A program made the translations under genes and the position numbers. Source: Sipunculus nudus (Eukaryota > Annelida > Sipuncula > Golfingiida > Sipunculidae). From it: a stretch of DNA of 64,000 bases. Of this stretch, positions 1 to 12,045 are shown piece by piece (positions within the stretch are counted from its first letter, which is position 1; each line of letters begins with the position of its first letter). The stretch lies in contig CM049321.1 in NCBI GenBank assembly GCA_026874595.1, positions 6,064,979-6,128,978 of the forward strand. Direction: 5' to 3'. The notes beneath the pieces are model-generated. The model did no database searches. It was not told the origin of the DNA and worked only from the letters and a program-made list of their open reading frames with translations.

Positions 1-1120
1 TAACGAATTTCCGAAAATTCGTTTTTCCGAAATCTCAACTTTTTCCCGAAAATTAATTCGTATCTACGAACTATTTTGCAAGTATTTAAGTACTTCAAAT
101 CATTTTTTTTAATTACGAGTCACAGGAGCCTGAAGTCAGATGTTTAAGCCGTGTGATGACCTTAATTAATTAGTTCTGGACGGATGTTTCCGCATGGCAA
201 AGGTGTGAAAACTACATCCAATCCCGCCATGCTAGGCTCCGAATACTCCATTAAAGCTACTGAGCTACTACTATCTAAGAGCACGCATCTGTACTCAAAC
301 AAGCATAGTTCGTTAGCTTGGGTGTCAGGCCTAATAAATGAGCAGTTAACTCGCATGGAGACTGGCGAGGTATCATTCATACATTGCTGTGATGGAAAAG
401 ACCATACACATGAGCAGTTCATTCCCAAGAGCAACTGTGTCAGCTACTTAAACTGACTGTTATTCAGTATATTCATCATTTAACTTTTACTGTAAAGAAT
501 ACCATTATTCAGAAACGATCGCCTTTCTGTTACTTCAAAAAAATATATGAGGTCAAAGAAGAGAAACGACGACGTTATGCTTTGATGACAAGGTGACAAC
601 CCTTGAGTGGAAAGACAGTGGTGACAATATGCCATCATCCAGATGTTAAAAAGATAGAGAGAACATTTTTTTAAAAAAGAAGTCAGGAAGTTATATAAGC
701 GACGTTGGCTAGGGTATTCAATAAGCTTAAACCTACGTTAGATCTGATATGTATAAAACATCCATTTAAATAAGTAGGTTCTACGTTCTTTCAAAAACTT
801 TCGCTCTGCCTGTGGGCAGTTAAATCAACTTCCTCAAATGCGATGTCATATGCTTTTTCCCTCTGGATATTTAAAAAAAAAATAAAAACAGGCCAGACCG
901 ATCTTTACCATACAATCTCTGCAATAAATCAAATATTTGTACATGTCAGTTACGTAGGTCGAAAAAGAAACACGGTGTTCCCTCAGTAAAATGGCGTTTA
1001 ATTAATCACTAACTGTCATACAAACTTGCCGCTTGTTCCCTGACCGATTTTCCGAAAATTCGTTTTTCTTAAAGTAAAGCTCGTCCCTCGAGGCTTTCGG
1101 AAAAACGGCGCTCTACTGTA
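1..1120. mobile_element. Probable terminal part of a pogo/Tigger-like DNA transposon
   Basis: Just before a TA dinucleotide at 1119-1120 the sequence reads as the reverse complement of CAGTAGAGCGCC followed by a TTTTTCCGAAA stretch. This resembles the ends of pogo/Tigger elements, which start CAGTRGAAC and insert at TA. The motif CCGAAAATTCGTTTTTC occurs at 11-28 and again at 1052-1068 and may be a subterminal repeat. The other end is not in the window. Overlapping 90-codon open frames on both strands at 162-456 are not recognised and are probably chance. The element would interrupt the left arm of the inverted duplication, whose homology restarts at about 1140. Identification rests on terminal similarity only. 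Confidence 0.3.
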
Positions 1121-1369
1121 AATACTATTTTATACAATATAAAACATCACAACTACCTGCCGCCCCTCTTTCACCTCTGTGGACTAACTAACTATCCCCG
1201 TTATCCCACGTTATCCCCCTATCAAGAGAGGTTATGGACATGATTTTTCCACGAGCTGGCCAAGCCAGAAAAGGCGATTCATTGCTTCACAGGTTTTCAC
1301 CAATAGTAAATAGTGTCTTTCAATCTTCCACACATGTAATGTACCCACCTAGGGTAACACAGATTCTAT

Positions 1370-2640
1370 TTTTAAACACTGGCAAGTGTTCCGTGTTTAA
1401 CATCAAATTATTGATAAACAAGCTCATGTATCCTTCACAAAAGCGTGACAAGAAGTGTCCTCACCATGAATTATAAAGAGTTATTGATACATATGTATCA
1501 GAAATCACATTATCAAAGCAATTGTACAGTTGGCTAATCAGTTGACGAACCTCATAATTTAAAATTGCCAATGGATTGTCATCGGGAATTTTGAATGAAC
1601 TTTGATCTCTTTGTTTAAACGGCTGTGATTGTTGTTTTTTAAGCTTTCATATAACACTCACCGACATACAAGTAACCAGGAATGAACAACAAACCTGCGC
1701 AGGGACCCAAAGGAAATCTCTCTTTGTGTTACACAGAAAATATATGTAACGGTCAAATGGAGCTATTCACATATCTGGTATGTTTTATAGACAAGACAGA
1801 CCAGTGCTTTCTCTTTAAATTTATTATGACATCTGCCAATGTTTCAAACCGTCAGCTTAGTCCAATACATCAGTACAAATTTAATAAGGTAGCATTGTGA
1901 TCAGTCGCGACAATATAAACATAACACACACGCCACTTGGCACGAAAACTGCAAAATTTTACAGATAAAGAGTATTGTTTCTTCGATGTTCATGTTTTAT
2001 ATTCCCTTCTCTTGCTTTAAGATGTCCCGCATATACATGATTAAACCAAATTTTGATAATAGGTCAGTTATAAAAAAGGGCTTTCCCTAATACCAGTGGA
2101 TGGCCCATAATACGGAATTCATTGAACTAGTCCAAAGTCTACCATTTATTAAGGCTATGCTCTCCCCGCAGAGGAAATACACTGCAGTTGTCCCAGACAT
2201 CCTTTAGTGTAACAACTGCTTTGAATAGCTAGGTTAACTTGACTCGAACAGCAGGGTGCGCACAGCATACTGAATTGTAATCGGACCACACAACGCGTTG
2301 TACTTCGTTGTGCATTCTGCCCAATTTTAATACATGCGACAGCCGCTCTCGTTTGTCTGTAAAACCGATTCTGGCATACTTCGAAAATCAGACCAATGAA
2401 AGCTTATGTTCAATGTAATCAAACAATCCAGACCTGCTAGATTTTGACTAGAATCACAATGAAACATCACAAACGCTTTCAATGCTCTCATTACAATGCT
2501 AGGCTCTCTATTCGCCCTTGTGTTCGAGTCCAGAACACCGTTGTATTAGGAGCGTAATGAATGCAGACACGTTTTCTAAGAGGTAATTTTTAGCAAGGTT
2601 TATCCCGTTTTTAAGTAAAATAACATGAAATTTTTGTCCC
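1370..2640. other. Left-arm-specific stretch with no recognised gene
   Basis: This sits between two parts of block P that are much closer together in the right arm. It is either an insertion here or a deletion there. It would fall in the first intron of the predicted minus-strand paralogue. Short open frames at 1682-1900 are AT-rich and unrecognised. I saw no terminal repeats. Confidence 0.35.
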
Positions 2641-2646
2641 TCTTAC

Positions 2647-2680
2647 CTTTTCGGTTCTGGTGACTTCTTTCTTCCGTGCT
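2647..2680 (-). other. Predicted 5'UTR exon of a minus-strand paralogue of the VWD gene
   Basis: On the minus strand a TATA box is followed after about 30 bases by a short stretch ending AAAAG and a splice donor GTAAGA (complement of 2641-2646). The same arrangement, with closely similar sequence, lies at about 32630-32663 on the plus strand upstream of the VWD signal-peptide exon. The start near 2680 is inferred from TATA spacing. Coding exons would lie to the left; none was found down to position 1, so they may be outside the window or lost. Confidence 0.45.
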
Positions 2681-2700
2681 CAGGCTCAGTTCTGGAGGGG

Positions 2701-2709
2701 CTTTATATA
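2701..2709 (-). promoter_or_regulatory. TATA box of the left, minus-strand promoter
   Basis: The minus strand reads TATATAAAG, preceded upstream by CTATAAGAAAAG and then ACATGTGCCA, a block shared with the right-hand promoter at 32570-32610. Conservation of about 100 bases around both TATA boxes, including the downstream donor site, supports function at the time of duplication. Confidence 0.5.
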
Positions 2710-2737
2710 CTTTTCTTATAGGCCCGCGTGGCACATG

Positions 2738-2749
2738 TGCGCATGCGCA
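2738..2749. promoter_or_regulatory. NRF1-type palindrome upstream of the left promoter
   Basis: TGCGCATGCGCA is a perfect 12-base palindrome and an exact match to the NRF1 consensus YGCGCAYGCGCR. It lies about 30 bases upstream of the left TATA box. At the equivalent place in the right arm the CGC is replaced by TGT, so the site is destroyed there. NRF1 binding is inferred from the motif only. Confidence 0.4.
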
Positions 2750-3189
2750 ACAAATAGGTGAGAAAAACGTGGATTCAAGCTTGTCAGGTGTGTAAATATC
2801 AGTAGCTTTTATCACATATGTACCTGTACATATGTTATGAATGGTTCAATTATCGATAGAAAACATGGATAAATTTCTTATTAATATATGACAGTCATCT
2901 TGCTCTTTGTTTGCTGGGAAAATGTGAGCTCAACAAGGATATCTCGTCAAAATCACCAAAGAACCCACCTCCCCTCTTTTATAAGGATTATAGTACAAAA
3001 CATTTTACAATTTACTGTGATGTGAACAGTTTTGTCGTGTTTTTATTCAATACCAATTCACTTTATCTCATATTATGCAAATTCAGCATTATCATCAATG
3101 CTGCATTATATTTGCATTATTATATTAAAAATTGCTTTGCATTATAATTTATAAAATGTATATCAAATGTAAAAAAAATTCCATTGTTT

Positions 3190-4450
3190 AGTTTGATTGT
3201 TGTTGTTGGGGAGAGGAGGGCTTCGTCTGGGGGCGGGTTATTTACGGGAGCGCTTGTTCGATAAGGTGTTTAATTATTTGGAGGGGTGGACCTTTCAGCG
3301 AGGGGGGATTGTCCTGTTGACCTTAAGACCAAAGTCGCCCATTTTAAGCAAATGAAACCTATATGGGCCACCCCCGGCTTTCTTCATGACAAATATATTG
3401 TTAAACTCAAGAGTATGCAGGAGTATGAGAATGAAGGTATGGGGGTTGTTAAGGGAGGAGAGTAAGGGTGTCCCCCTGATATGGTGTTCACATATTTTGA
3501 AATATAAGCTTTAAAGGCGCATAATGGGGTGTTTTAAAATACGGCTTGCTTTTCGGTATTAAGCACAAAGTGTACTATATCCCACATTTTCCAGTCCAGG
3601 CCTATCTAAAGTATATTCATCAAAAGGTCATGCCACTGAACTTGGCCGTTTAACATTTCTCCTACAGCAATTTGTTATTTTATTGTGTGGAGAAAGATCT
3701 GCTATCAAATGTGGATTCGTCATGTTTGGAATTTGTAAATATTTACCATGGGCCATAAAATACACATCACTATTTCCATCAATGGTCTCCAATGGTATAT
3801 GGTGTTGAAGTGCAAAATGCTACTTCTGAATGTGCTTGGCAACCACCGCATCCAAGACGTGAGTGAAAATAACATGAAAGCTATCAGCAAACAGTTATCT
3901 TGTCGGCTGAAATCATTCCCCTTTTGGTTTCATTCTACTTGTTTATTTAACAACTGATTATTAACAGTTTTGAGTTTCCTGGGCTCCATAGGACGGGCAT
4001 CATAAGCAGTAGTTAAACAACCTATCCTTTCTCATTCTGTAAACGCTTCAATTCTAGCTAGATAAATATATACTTGTTTGTTCAGAGTAAAATTCATATG
4101 GTATAACAGCCTCCATATGTGACATTTTCAGGTTATTAATCTACCTTACTTGTTGGTTATTCTCAGCGTCTGCAGAACATATACTGTAAAGCGTCGATAA
4201 TCCGGCCATTTCGGGGGTAAGGTTTTTATTCGAATTAGCAATCAAGGTCCATAATCTGTTATGAGACTCTCTGCTTGATGAGGATTTAAGGGATTCCATA
4301 AGATACTTTTGATCTGCAATTATAATTATAATTAATTCTTATGGATATCAGGTCTTTAACAAAGGTAGTCGAAATCACGAAATCACCTCTTTAAAGGTAT
4401 ATTGAAGACATATGAAAAAAATCTGATTCACTGTGAGGCTCTGTTCAGGG
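3190..4450. repeat. Inverted-duplication block A, left copy
   Basis: It matches the reverse complement of about 27850-29175 almost from end to end. Landmarks include the G-rich stretch at 3200-3310, the AAATATTTACC region near 3745, and the GTCGATAATCCGG motif near 4195. The last motif follows TACTGTAAAGC and resembles a pogo-type terminal repeat, so block A may include old MITE sequence. No coding frame is shared by the two copies. Confidence 0.6.
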
Positions 4451-6960
4451 GATATGCAATAATTGTATGGAAAAGAACTACACTAGGTTTTCCGGCGATT
4501 CATGACTAATTATTTTTGTACCGCACGCTCAGAGCGTGTCGCACTCATCAGATGTTATAGCCTAATAGTGCTCTATCAGTTGCGGGGGTCTATTGTAAAG
4601 TCCACGGGGATAAGGTTTATCTGTGTGATTTTACCCTTCTTTGTTGAAGGCCGGTATTTGGTATTTTAACTGGTCCGAGTGCTGGTGCTGCGTTTAAGAT
4701 AACCCAAGATTAATATTATGCTTATCTGGTCGTTGTCGCTTGTTTGTCTTGTTGTTATAGGCTTTGCAGCAGGAATTTATGTGCGTGTTTACATGATGTC
4801 ACAAGTTCATTTTTCGTTTGTTTAGAGCTGCGAGTTAGAGTTGGTATACGATGAAGTATTTTTCACAATAGCGCAGATTTCATCTTTTTTCCGGAGAGTA
4901 GGGTTTTGAAAGTTTGATAAATTTCCATGTTATATGTGGTGCACTTTGTTATCTGTTATTTCCCCTTTCAGTTATTTCCTAAGATCTGTGCTTTGTTTCT
5001 GGCTGCATTCTTGAACGAGGTTTGCCGTTATCAATCTTGTTTTAAATAGGTTCTGTGTTGAGCCGACGTATGTCTGGTTTGCTCAATAATTGTTGTGCTC
5101 AGTGGTGACTGTTGCTGAATATAACACTAACTCTGTAAGGCATTGTCCGTGTATAGGGCAGTCGCGGTTATCTTTATGACAAACGAGTAGTGTCATGAAT
5201 GTTTTCCCTTGATATTAAATGCCTAATCGGATATGGAGGTGGGGGAGAAGTGTACATGGTTTTACTATATAATGCCTTAAGGCAATGGCAAGGAAGAAGG
5301 AAAGAACCTTCGGCACAAAAGTCTAATGATGCATTCATTACCTGTGGGCATTGTGGAGATAACCACTTGCTACATTTAAGTACCAAATTAACTTATAAAA
5401 CCCCTTTGACAGGATTTTGACTAGCTTATCAAGGTATACGCTCCCGCGGCAGCGGAAATCTTGCGCTTTGAAGGAAGCTACTGACTTTCTCGCTGACTGC
5501 TTTGACCGTTAATGTAGCATTTAATCACCAGGTGGTACACAAGGGCCTGATTGCTAAGAAAACTGCTGATGTGACTATCAGCCAACCAAATGCAAGTCAA
5601 CAAACATTCGACAGGCTCCGCTCAGAAACCACGTAAGGGGCAATTTTCTCTGAGCCTGTTGCCTGTTCAAACGGTCGCCGGGGCGATGCGCTGTCACTCA
5701 AAACGAAATGATCAACATTGGCTTCGTGTATTTCTCGCCTGGCTGGTACACCGTTTTGCTTCCAGCACAGTGTCTCACCTGATTGGACCAAAATACAGTG
5801 CTCCCCTCTGATGTAGAAATTCAGGATTCAAGGTCATAACAAATAGCGCTTACGATATAGGTAGTTGGTAGCGCAGTGCAAAGAGCGTAGTCAAATACCC
5901 AAATAGGAACTGAATTATAATATATGTTTCTTGTCACATTTTTTCAACTTCTTTTAACTAAAAAAAGTAATATTATTCACTAATAAAATATTGTATTTAT
6001 TATAAGCACCCTGGATGTTGTCCTTGCAAAATAAAGATTGTGGTAATTGAGTTGGACAAATAATGTAACCTCAACAAGCCGAAGTTTGTCAGTGATAGAT
6101 ATCTTAAGAACCACGCTACTTTTCACTTGTATACTCGTATTTACATATTGCCCAGAGGAGGGGCATGAAGTTACGGATAAGGGTTGCCGTGGATATAGGG
6201 TTTCGGGTGCAGGATACCCGCTGGCCAAAGAATGCATACAAATATGTATGAGTCTAGAACTAGAATATAGTCAACAACTCTAGAAGACTCAAAGCAAAGT
6301 AAATTGTTATTTATTAATTTTTTGTTGGAAGGCATGATTCATTATGTTCAGTTTCTTGGTAATTACAAAACAAGTTTAGAAATAACGACCCCGAGACAAA
6401 TCTCTTTTTTATAAAAGTTGTTACCAAAAGATGTAAGTGTAGAGCATACTGAAACTTGTGGTTTCCATGTTAATTTGACTGATATTTTCACCCATGAAAA
6501 ATTAATTTCATACAAAAATTTTCTTGGCTATTATTTTGTGTTTAGAAGGTTTGTCTTAAATACTACATAAGCCCTTGCACCCCCCCCCCCCCCCCGGGCT
6601 ACGCCCCTGCAGAGGTAACTAAGGCAGTATAAAGCCTATGAACATCTCCATTACGAGGCGTGAGCATTGTTCAGTTATTTTCTTAACATTTTAGAAACCT
6701 CTTCCGTGCTGGCACACATAGGTAATCTTTTGCTTCTTTTGTAGCAAACGATGTGAATGAAACTGGTGTCAACATAACAGAATATAACGATACAATAAAC
6801 ATTTATACAGATCAGTTTACTTCAAGCATGAAAAATGGCAATACTTCCTACTAATGTACATAGAAAAGTACCTACATTTTGTTGACAGTACTCAAAGAAA
6901 CATTTGTAATTAAAGGCCTCACATGTGCAACTGCTTTTTAATTAGATAATTCTGGACTCT
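4450..6960. other. 2.5 kb present only in the left arm; no gene recognised
   Basis: Blocks A and B are adjacent in the right arm (junction about 27850) but are separated here by about 2.5 kb. The stretch contains unrecognised frames at 5174-5420 and 5590-5811 and a C16 run at 6580-6595. A 36-residue frame starting at 4718 has a hydrophobic stretch (LSLVCLVVIGFAAGIYV) but no support as a gene. No terminal repeats or target-site duplication were found, so insertion here and deletion in the other arm are both possible. Confidence 0.35.
6580..6595. repeat. C16 homopolymer
   Basis: A run of 16 C. Similar C or G runs occur in the window near 11805, 25783, 28194, 29034, 46329, 47520, 49059 and 50090. 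They have no visible coding role and their lengths may be unreliable in an assembly. Confidence 0.9.
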
Positions 6961-8330
6961 GGTTAAGGGAAAAGCAGGAAAGATGGTTGTACGCAATCAC
7001 AGACACGCGATACCACTTCACACTTGATCTTCCTGTAGTTATAATAAGATTTAAAGGGAAAATATTAAATAATGAATAATTATTATGACCGGGTTCCAAC
7101 ATATTTCTTTTGCTGTATGGAAATATTTCTCTTTTAACAGTTAGTCATCGAGCAGATATGCAGGGTGACGGATTTTTTATATTTGGTATATGAGACCAAA
7201 TTAGAAATATATTAAAAAAAATCTGTTAATCCATTAACGACTTACTTTTAACGCCTTTCATTAATCCCGGCCAATTTAGACGTCTCATTTTTCAATAGAA
7301 ACATTTTTTATACAGTTAATCATTATTAGGCACGTTGAACAATATCGCAATTTGTACGCAATATGCATATCGCCCTTTCGTAAAAAAAGATATGCAGATA
7401 ATATCTCACACCCGTAAAAACATGTAACCTAAGGTGGTTGGAAACATATGAGTGGATTTTAAATATCGATAGTTGCAAAATGCCCGGAACTTTTGCAAAA
7501 TGCAAAAAAAAAACTTTGTTTCAGAAAGCTTGGTTAAAGGTGTTTGCATGTTATGCCCCCGCATGTAATAAACACGTGGATATAAAAAAGGCCACCAGCC
7601 AGTGTATGGAGGGATCGGCGATTACAGATCTGTTTTTTTTATAAAATGGTCAAAGTTGTATTTTAAGTTAACACCATACGATATCTGGATAGTCTGTTTC
7701 AAAGAATAAAATTGAGTGCTTTTAAATTTATATGTTCAAATGATCCTAATCAAGTAAAACACAGTACAACTAATATTTAAAAAAATACTTTATAGCCGTT
7801 GTATATCACCTTTCGATGCCAATACATCGGTTTTATTTGACATTCAACCATATTTTATAGCTTCTCTTTTTATTCATTTTTTCCTTCAATGATAATAATT
7901 CCCATAATCAACATTTCTCAACAGCAAATAACACATGCATTCACAGGATGAGCAGTGAGGGGCTTATAATGATCGACCCCGACGGTCTGTCTGCCCGTCC
8001 GTCAATGCTAAAAACAATGTTTTAAACATTTTATTTTAGTGAACGTATAACTATTATGACAGTGGTAAAAGTAAAGTCGGCGCTCGAACTGATCACGCTT
8101 AATCCTAACTCAGCCGGATCCGCATCAGCTCCCTCAAAATCTTTTTGTGTTTGTTCCGGGATTGTAAGGCGAAAGTAGAAAATACCGATACACATGAAGA
8201 AGCGATGGACTCGAAAATGCCACAAAGATACAAGCGATTCAAGACGCCTCCCCAGGTCAGCCCTAGGCCGCCAGGCACCGGGTCCAAGAGGCGAAGTCGG
8301 ACGAGCAAGCAAAGCAGCAGCAACCACTCC
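6960..8330. repeat. Inverted-duplication block B, left copy, with a hAT-type MITE remnant
   Basis: It matches the reverse complement of 26245-27850. The part at about 7000-7400 is also related to the hAT-type MITE at 50924-51404, including the alternating GCGATAT and ATATCGC ends. The part at 8030-8330 has better base composition and shares a protein-like stretch with the right copy: both encode LFR, C, VE, TD, HEEAMD in order (here on plus, from 8145). Both copies also have in-frame differences and other open frames, so this is a possible old exon or pseudo-exon. I do not recognise a family. Confidence 0.5.
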
Positions 8331-8408
8331 CACTCCGAGCAGAAACCTGTACATCCCTTAACCTGCACGCAACAGCGTAGTCCGGCCTGGAACTCTTGTG
8401 AACATTAA

Positions 8409-9243
8409 GCGAAGTATCATTATTTTCTTCATCATCTAGTATATTCTATACGGCAGTTTTTACTTATGAGTCTCTACGCGTAATTACTAATGATTTGGTC
8501 ACTGATGAATATATAGTTATATATATATATATATTTTTAAATGATTTTTATTTCATGTTTTATTTTCCATGTGGTTAGTGATATTTATAAAATATACTCC
8601 TATACATCTAATAACCCTGGAAAATGAACCTGATGGATCCTCTGACACTGTTAGGATTCGGAGACACTTGAATATTTTACAGATAGTTTTAATGTTTTCA
8701 ATTTTAAATCAAACATATAATACAAGACAGGATCATCTTAAGAACGGATCCGTCCCAACGTGGATTGTGGACAAGTTACCCCTAGGCATATAGCATGAGT
8801 CTAATAATGACATTTGTTGGACATATTGGGAGTCTTGTTTTGCCTTCAAAGGGTCCGACGGGAAGCGCCTAATTAGTTAATCTTTGACGTGCGTCGTTAA
8901 TCGGCATCGGAACAAAAAATTGGGTAAACATGGAGCCGGTCAGTAGATCGATCACATATAAGACCATTGTTTCATCTTAATAACCCGTATTTTCTTAATT
9001 CTTCTCCGAGACCACCGGATATAGCCATGCTCTAAATTTTGCCTGATCACCTGAATTATGACAACACAGTTAACTTTAATATGTTTCCAACAATATAGAC
9101 AGAAAGTGGACAATTGACCAAGGAGGCTCAACAGCTCATCAAAATTCACCCAAATCATTTACAAAATTTCATTTATATTAATTTTATTCTAACATTCTTT
9201 GTGGTATAACCTCCCTGCCAAGTTCCTCCGTTCAGTACCTCCC

Positions 9244-9310
<67 letters not shown>

Positions 9311-10540
9311 ATTGAGGACATGTTTAAAGTTTTTATTTAAAACACCATCTCTTTCTAAACCATGCTCTGTGAATATGTAAAATATTCTCTGGAAACACAG
9401 AAGAAATTCAATGTTCCGTTGGTTAAAAAATGTCTCAGTGGTACATGTTTTTTAATAAAACATCACATATGAGATATTTTCCTTCAACAAGATTAACGTG
9501 AATTTTTGTCATATATTAATACTTATGATAATGCCTCACTTCTTTGCATGTTTAATATGTTACATATCACATATCACACATGTATTGTGACATGCTTCGT
9601 TTTAGAGCCAAAACTACAATATTTGCCCTTCAAGTCTGCGTTTAATTCATTTTACAAAAAAATATCTAGCATAGACAAATGTTAAGTTTGTACACATTTC
9701 AAGTCGTTAGTTCAAGATGCAGCGGCTCAAATTGTATGCAAAAATATTTCATAGATAATGGATCATAAAATAAACCAGTCACTGGACAGAAAAAGTGTGC
9801 AGTGGTAACAGTTTTACAAAAAAAAGAACCTTTTTAGAATGATTGCCTTAAAATTCCAAAGAACCAATAAGTAATTGCAAGGAGCTCTTTTGATCTCACG
9901 AAACAAATATCTTATAATTGAATTGATAACTGATGAATAAAATTGAAAAATGCAGATCAACAACAGTAATCGAATTATAAAGGAAAATATTCGGTAATGT
10001 CATTTTAATGTCATTCTGATGCAGTAGTACAAATAAATGGTAATCTGTTTATTATTTATATGTCAGTGCTGACGAATGGTTTTACTTAGAATCAACTCAA
10101 ATATATGTTTTCTGCATGTTTTATTGATCACAGCAGTTCTGAATGCACCGTACTGGCAGAGTCTTGCCTCCCATAAAACCATAAAGCCGGTTTTCCTTGT
10201 ACGCTGAAATGTCATCGCAGGCAGAATGGACATGCTGAACAGCTTTTTCATGTGCATTTTCTACTTGCTGATTCCGGACTGCTGTTTAAATAAGTAATTG
10301 ACTTAATCGTACTTTATATTAAAACTAACAGCAGCAGCATGATGTCATTAGATCAAAGTGTACACTTTTGATTTCCGTTTGATTTAATTTTTATCTGGCC
10401 AACAAGCTCTGTAATTTCAACAAGGAATATAAATGTCTCACTCACACTTCCAGTATTTGCATATTTTGGAAATGATCAAAAGACCGGTGTGAGTAATAGG
10501 TTAAGTATCTTTAAAAAATGGATAAGTAACATATCATTAT
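8409..10540. other. Intergenic, no gene seen
   Basis: AT-rich sequence with a TA microsatellite at 9248-9310. The open frames at 8569-8793, 8952-9158 and 10063-10257 are short and unrecognised. Confidence 0.5.
9248..9310. repeat. TA microsatellite
   Basis: About 31 TA units with one AA interruption near 9292. Confidence 0.95.
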
Positions 10541-10545
10541 CAGTA

Positions 10546-10950
10546 CAGTAGAACTCCTCGGTACACTACAGATATTTATATGCATAGTGTTCATTGTTTA
10601 CATCCTCTGAGAGGTTGTGGTTATGGGGCCATCATTTCTTCTGATATATAAGTTCTAGGTTCCCTGTAGGTAGTAGCTACCACTCAGTCCCGTCTTCATT
10701 GAGATTGGTTTCAGTTGCTGAGCCCATTTGAGTGCCTCCGATACATCTTTTATGCTACATTTCTCTAGCTCGTCTTGCTCTGTTTCAGTATCTAAATTAT
10801 GATCACTGCTTGTGGGTTCGATGGCCTCCTGAATCAGGTCTCGGTCCGAGTTGTCAGACATACTATTTGCGTGTGGTGTTCATATGGTCAGACAAGCACA
10901 AAGAAAGATAAAAAATCAACAGTTTGGCAATATTTTTAAGAACATGAATG
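10546..10950 (-). mobile_element. Tigger/pogo-like transposon 3' fragment, copy 1
   Basis: A plus-strand TA at 10544-10545 is followed by CAGTAGAACTCCTCGG, which fits a pogo/Tigger terminal repeat and its TA target. Reading inward on the minus strand is an acidic 68-codon frame (10655-10861) ending in a KDVSEALKWAQQL stretch. This resembles the C-terminal tail of Tigger transposases, which often has an acidic stretch followed by an A-L-x-W-x-E-Q-Q motif. A diverged second copy lies at 13940-14830 in the same orientation. The DDE catalytic core is not present. The family assignment is by tail motif and terminus only. Confidence 0.4.
10655..10861 (-). pseudogene. C-terminal tail of a Tigger-like transposase (fragment)
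   Basis: A 68-codon open frame starts MSDNSDRDL and is rich in D, E and S before the SEALKWAQQL motif. The copy at about 14050-14230 encodes a recognisably similar peptide: shared AIEPT, an acidic middle, an IKDV motif, a W-QQL motif, and LQGT at the end. Conservation at protein level with many silent differences suggests both once coded. The ATG is probably not the true start, because Tigger transposases are about 500 residues and no catalytic domain precedes it. It could instead be a terminal exon of an unrelated acidic protein. Confidence 0.35.
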
Positions 10951-11589
10951 GTTTGAGATATTTCTACCCAAAAGTAAACCCATTTAACGGGCATATGCTA
11001 CAGACAAATCAAATGGAATAATTTCCTGGAATTAGGGAGGGAGCTTTGTTAACGGTGATACTTGTATACAGTGAAAGTATTATGCTTGGTGATTTTAATA
11101 ACAATGATCAACAAATAAATGTAGTGATACTATAAAATCTTGATATTAACTTTGGATTACATACGATGTTAGATAATTGACAAATGAACCTACAAGAATC
11201 AAAGCCATACTTGGCGTTATTATTGTTTCTGACATAAACGTCCAATTAGGCAGGAGTCAAACAAGTTATTTAGTGATGGTGATCTCATATTTTGCACAAA
11301 AATATTCAGAAAGCGAATTATTCACATAATTAAAGTTAAACCTAGACCATTGAAAAAACTACTTCACTCTGCAGAGATTTTTTAAAGCGAACTAGAAAAA
11401 CTAAGGTGGTCTTAGGTTACTATTTGTAAGGAAGTTGAAAAAGCATGGTCACTTTTTAAACAGTAAGTAAAATATAATGAACAAGACGGCAACTTTAAAA
11501 CATGTTCGAACTAGAATAGTTCATAGAGCACTCAGATAAGTTATTTTTTAGATATTTTTTTATATCTTCCTCTCTCTTACGAAACAGGA

Positions 11590-12045
11590 TGTTGCCACAT
11601 TTTTTAATTTTTTTAATTGTTAGATGATGATTACAATAAAGTTGAATAATTATGATAATAATTGTATATACTAAGCAAAAAAATAATTAGACTTTATTGC
11701 TTCGTGTCCTTGAAAGGTGTCACTCGTCCACCAACAGGTGACGTTGTCCAGGTCTACTGTAAAACAGCGCACTACGCCCCTATGTAAACAAATATGCAAT
11801 AGCCCCCCCCCCCCCCAAAAAAAAAACAAAAAAAAAAAACTAAAGCGCATTCCGGGTTATATACGCATAGATCGCTCTCAAAATTAATTCAAATGTTCTT
11901 TGTGTCATTCAAGAATTTATCCTGACATTTCAAAACCTCCTTTTAGAACTTTTTGAGTTATCGTGCTGCAGACAAACAGACTAACAGCCGCTGCCAAAAA
12001 CATAACTCCGCCGCTGGGGGGCTTGGTGGAGTTAATCTAATAAAA
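11590..12045 (+). repeat. Dispersed repeat, copy 1 (GCATTCCGG / CTGCCAAAAA type)
   Basis: The direct-orientation counterpart is at about 52780-53512. Shared landmarks in order are GATGTTNCCACA, an AT-rich stretch, CCAACAGGNGACGTT, AAGCGCATTCCG, and ACAGACNAACAGCCGCTGCC followed by a CCGCCGCT hairpin. The ending resembles repeats that are abundant in bivalve genomes, but I cannot confirm the family. Poly-C and poly-A runs lie at 11805-11840. Confidence 0.5.

Larger units (their letters stand above)
1140..8330 (-). repeat. Left arm of a large inverted segmental duplication
   Basis: Three blocks match, in reverse order and orientation, blocks at 26245-33000. Block P is 1140-1365 plus 2640-2745, matching about 32570-33000. 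Block A is about 3190-4450, matching 27850-29175. Block B is about 6960-8330, matching 26245-27850. Matches run through single-copy-looking sequence and include a promoter, so this is a duplicated genomic segment rather than one transposon. Relative to the other arm, the left arm has extra DNA at about 1370-2640 and 4450-6960. Divergence looks substantial, with many substitutions and indels, so the event is old. Boundaries are by eye and good to perhaps 50 bases. Confidence 0.7.

Noticed and set aside
162-456. Overlapping 90-codon frames on opposite strands
   Set aside because: No domain, no splice support and no second copy; likely part of transposon DNA.
4718-4828. 36-residue frame with a hydrophobic segment
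   Set aside because: Too short, unrecognised, lies in an arm-specific insertion, and has no second copy or promoter.
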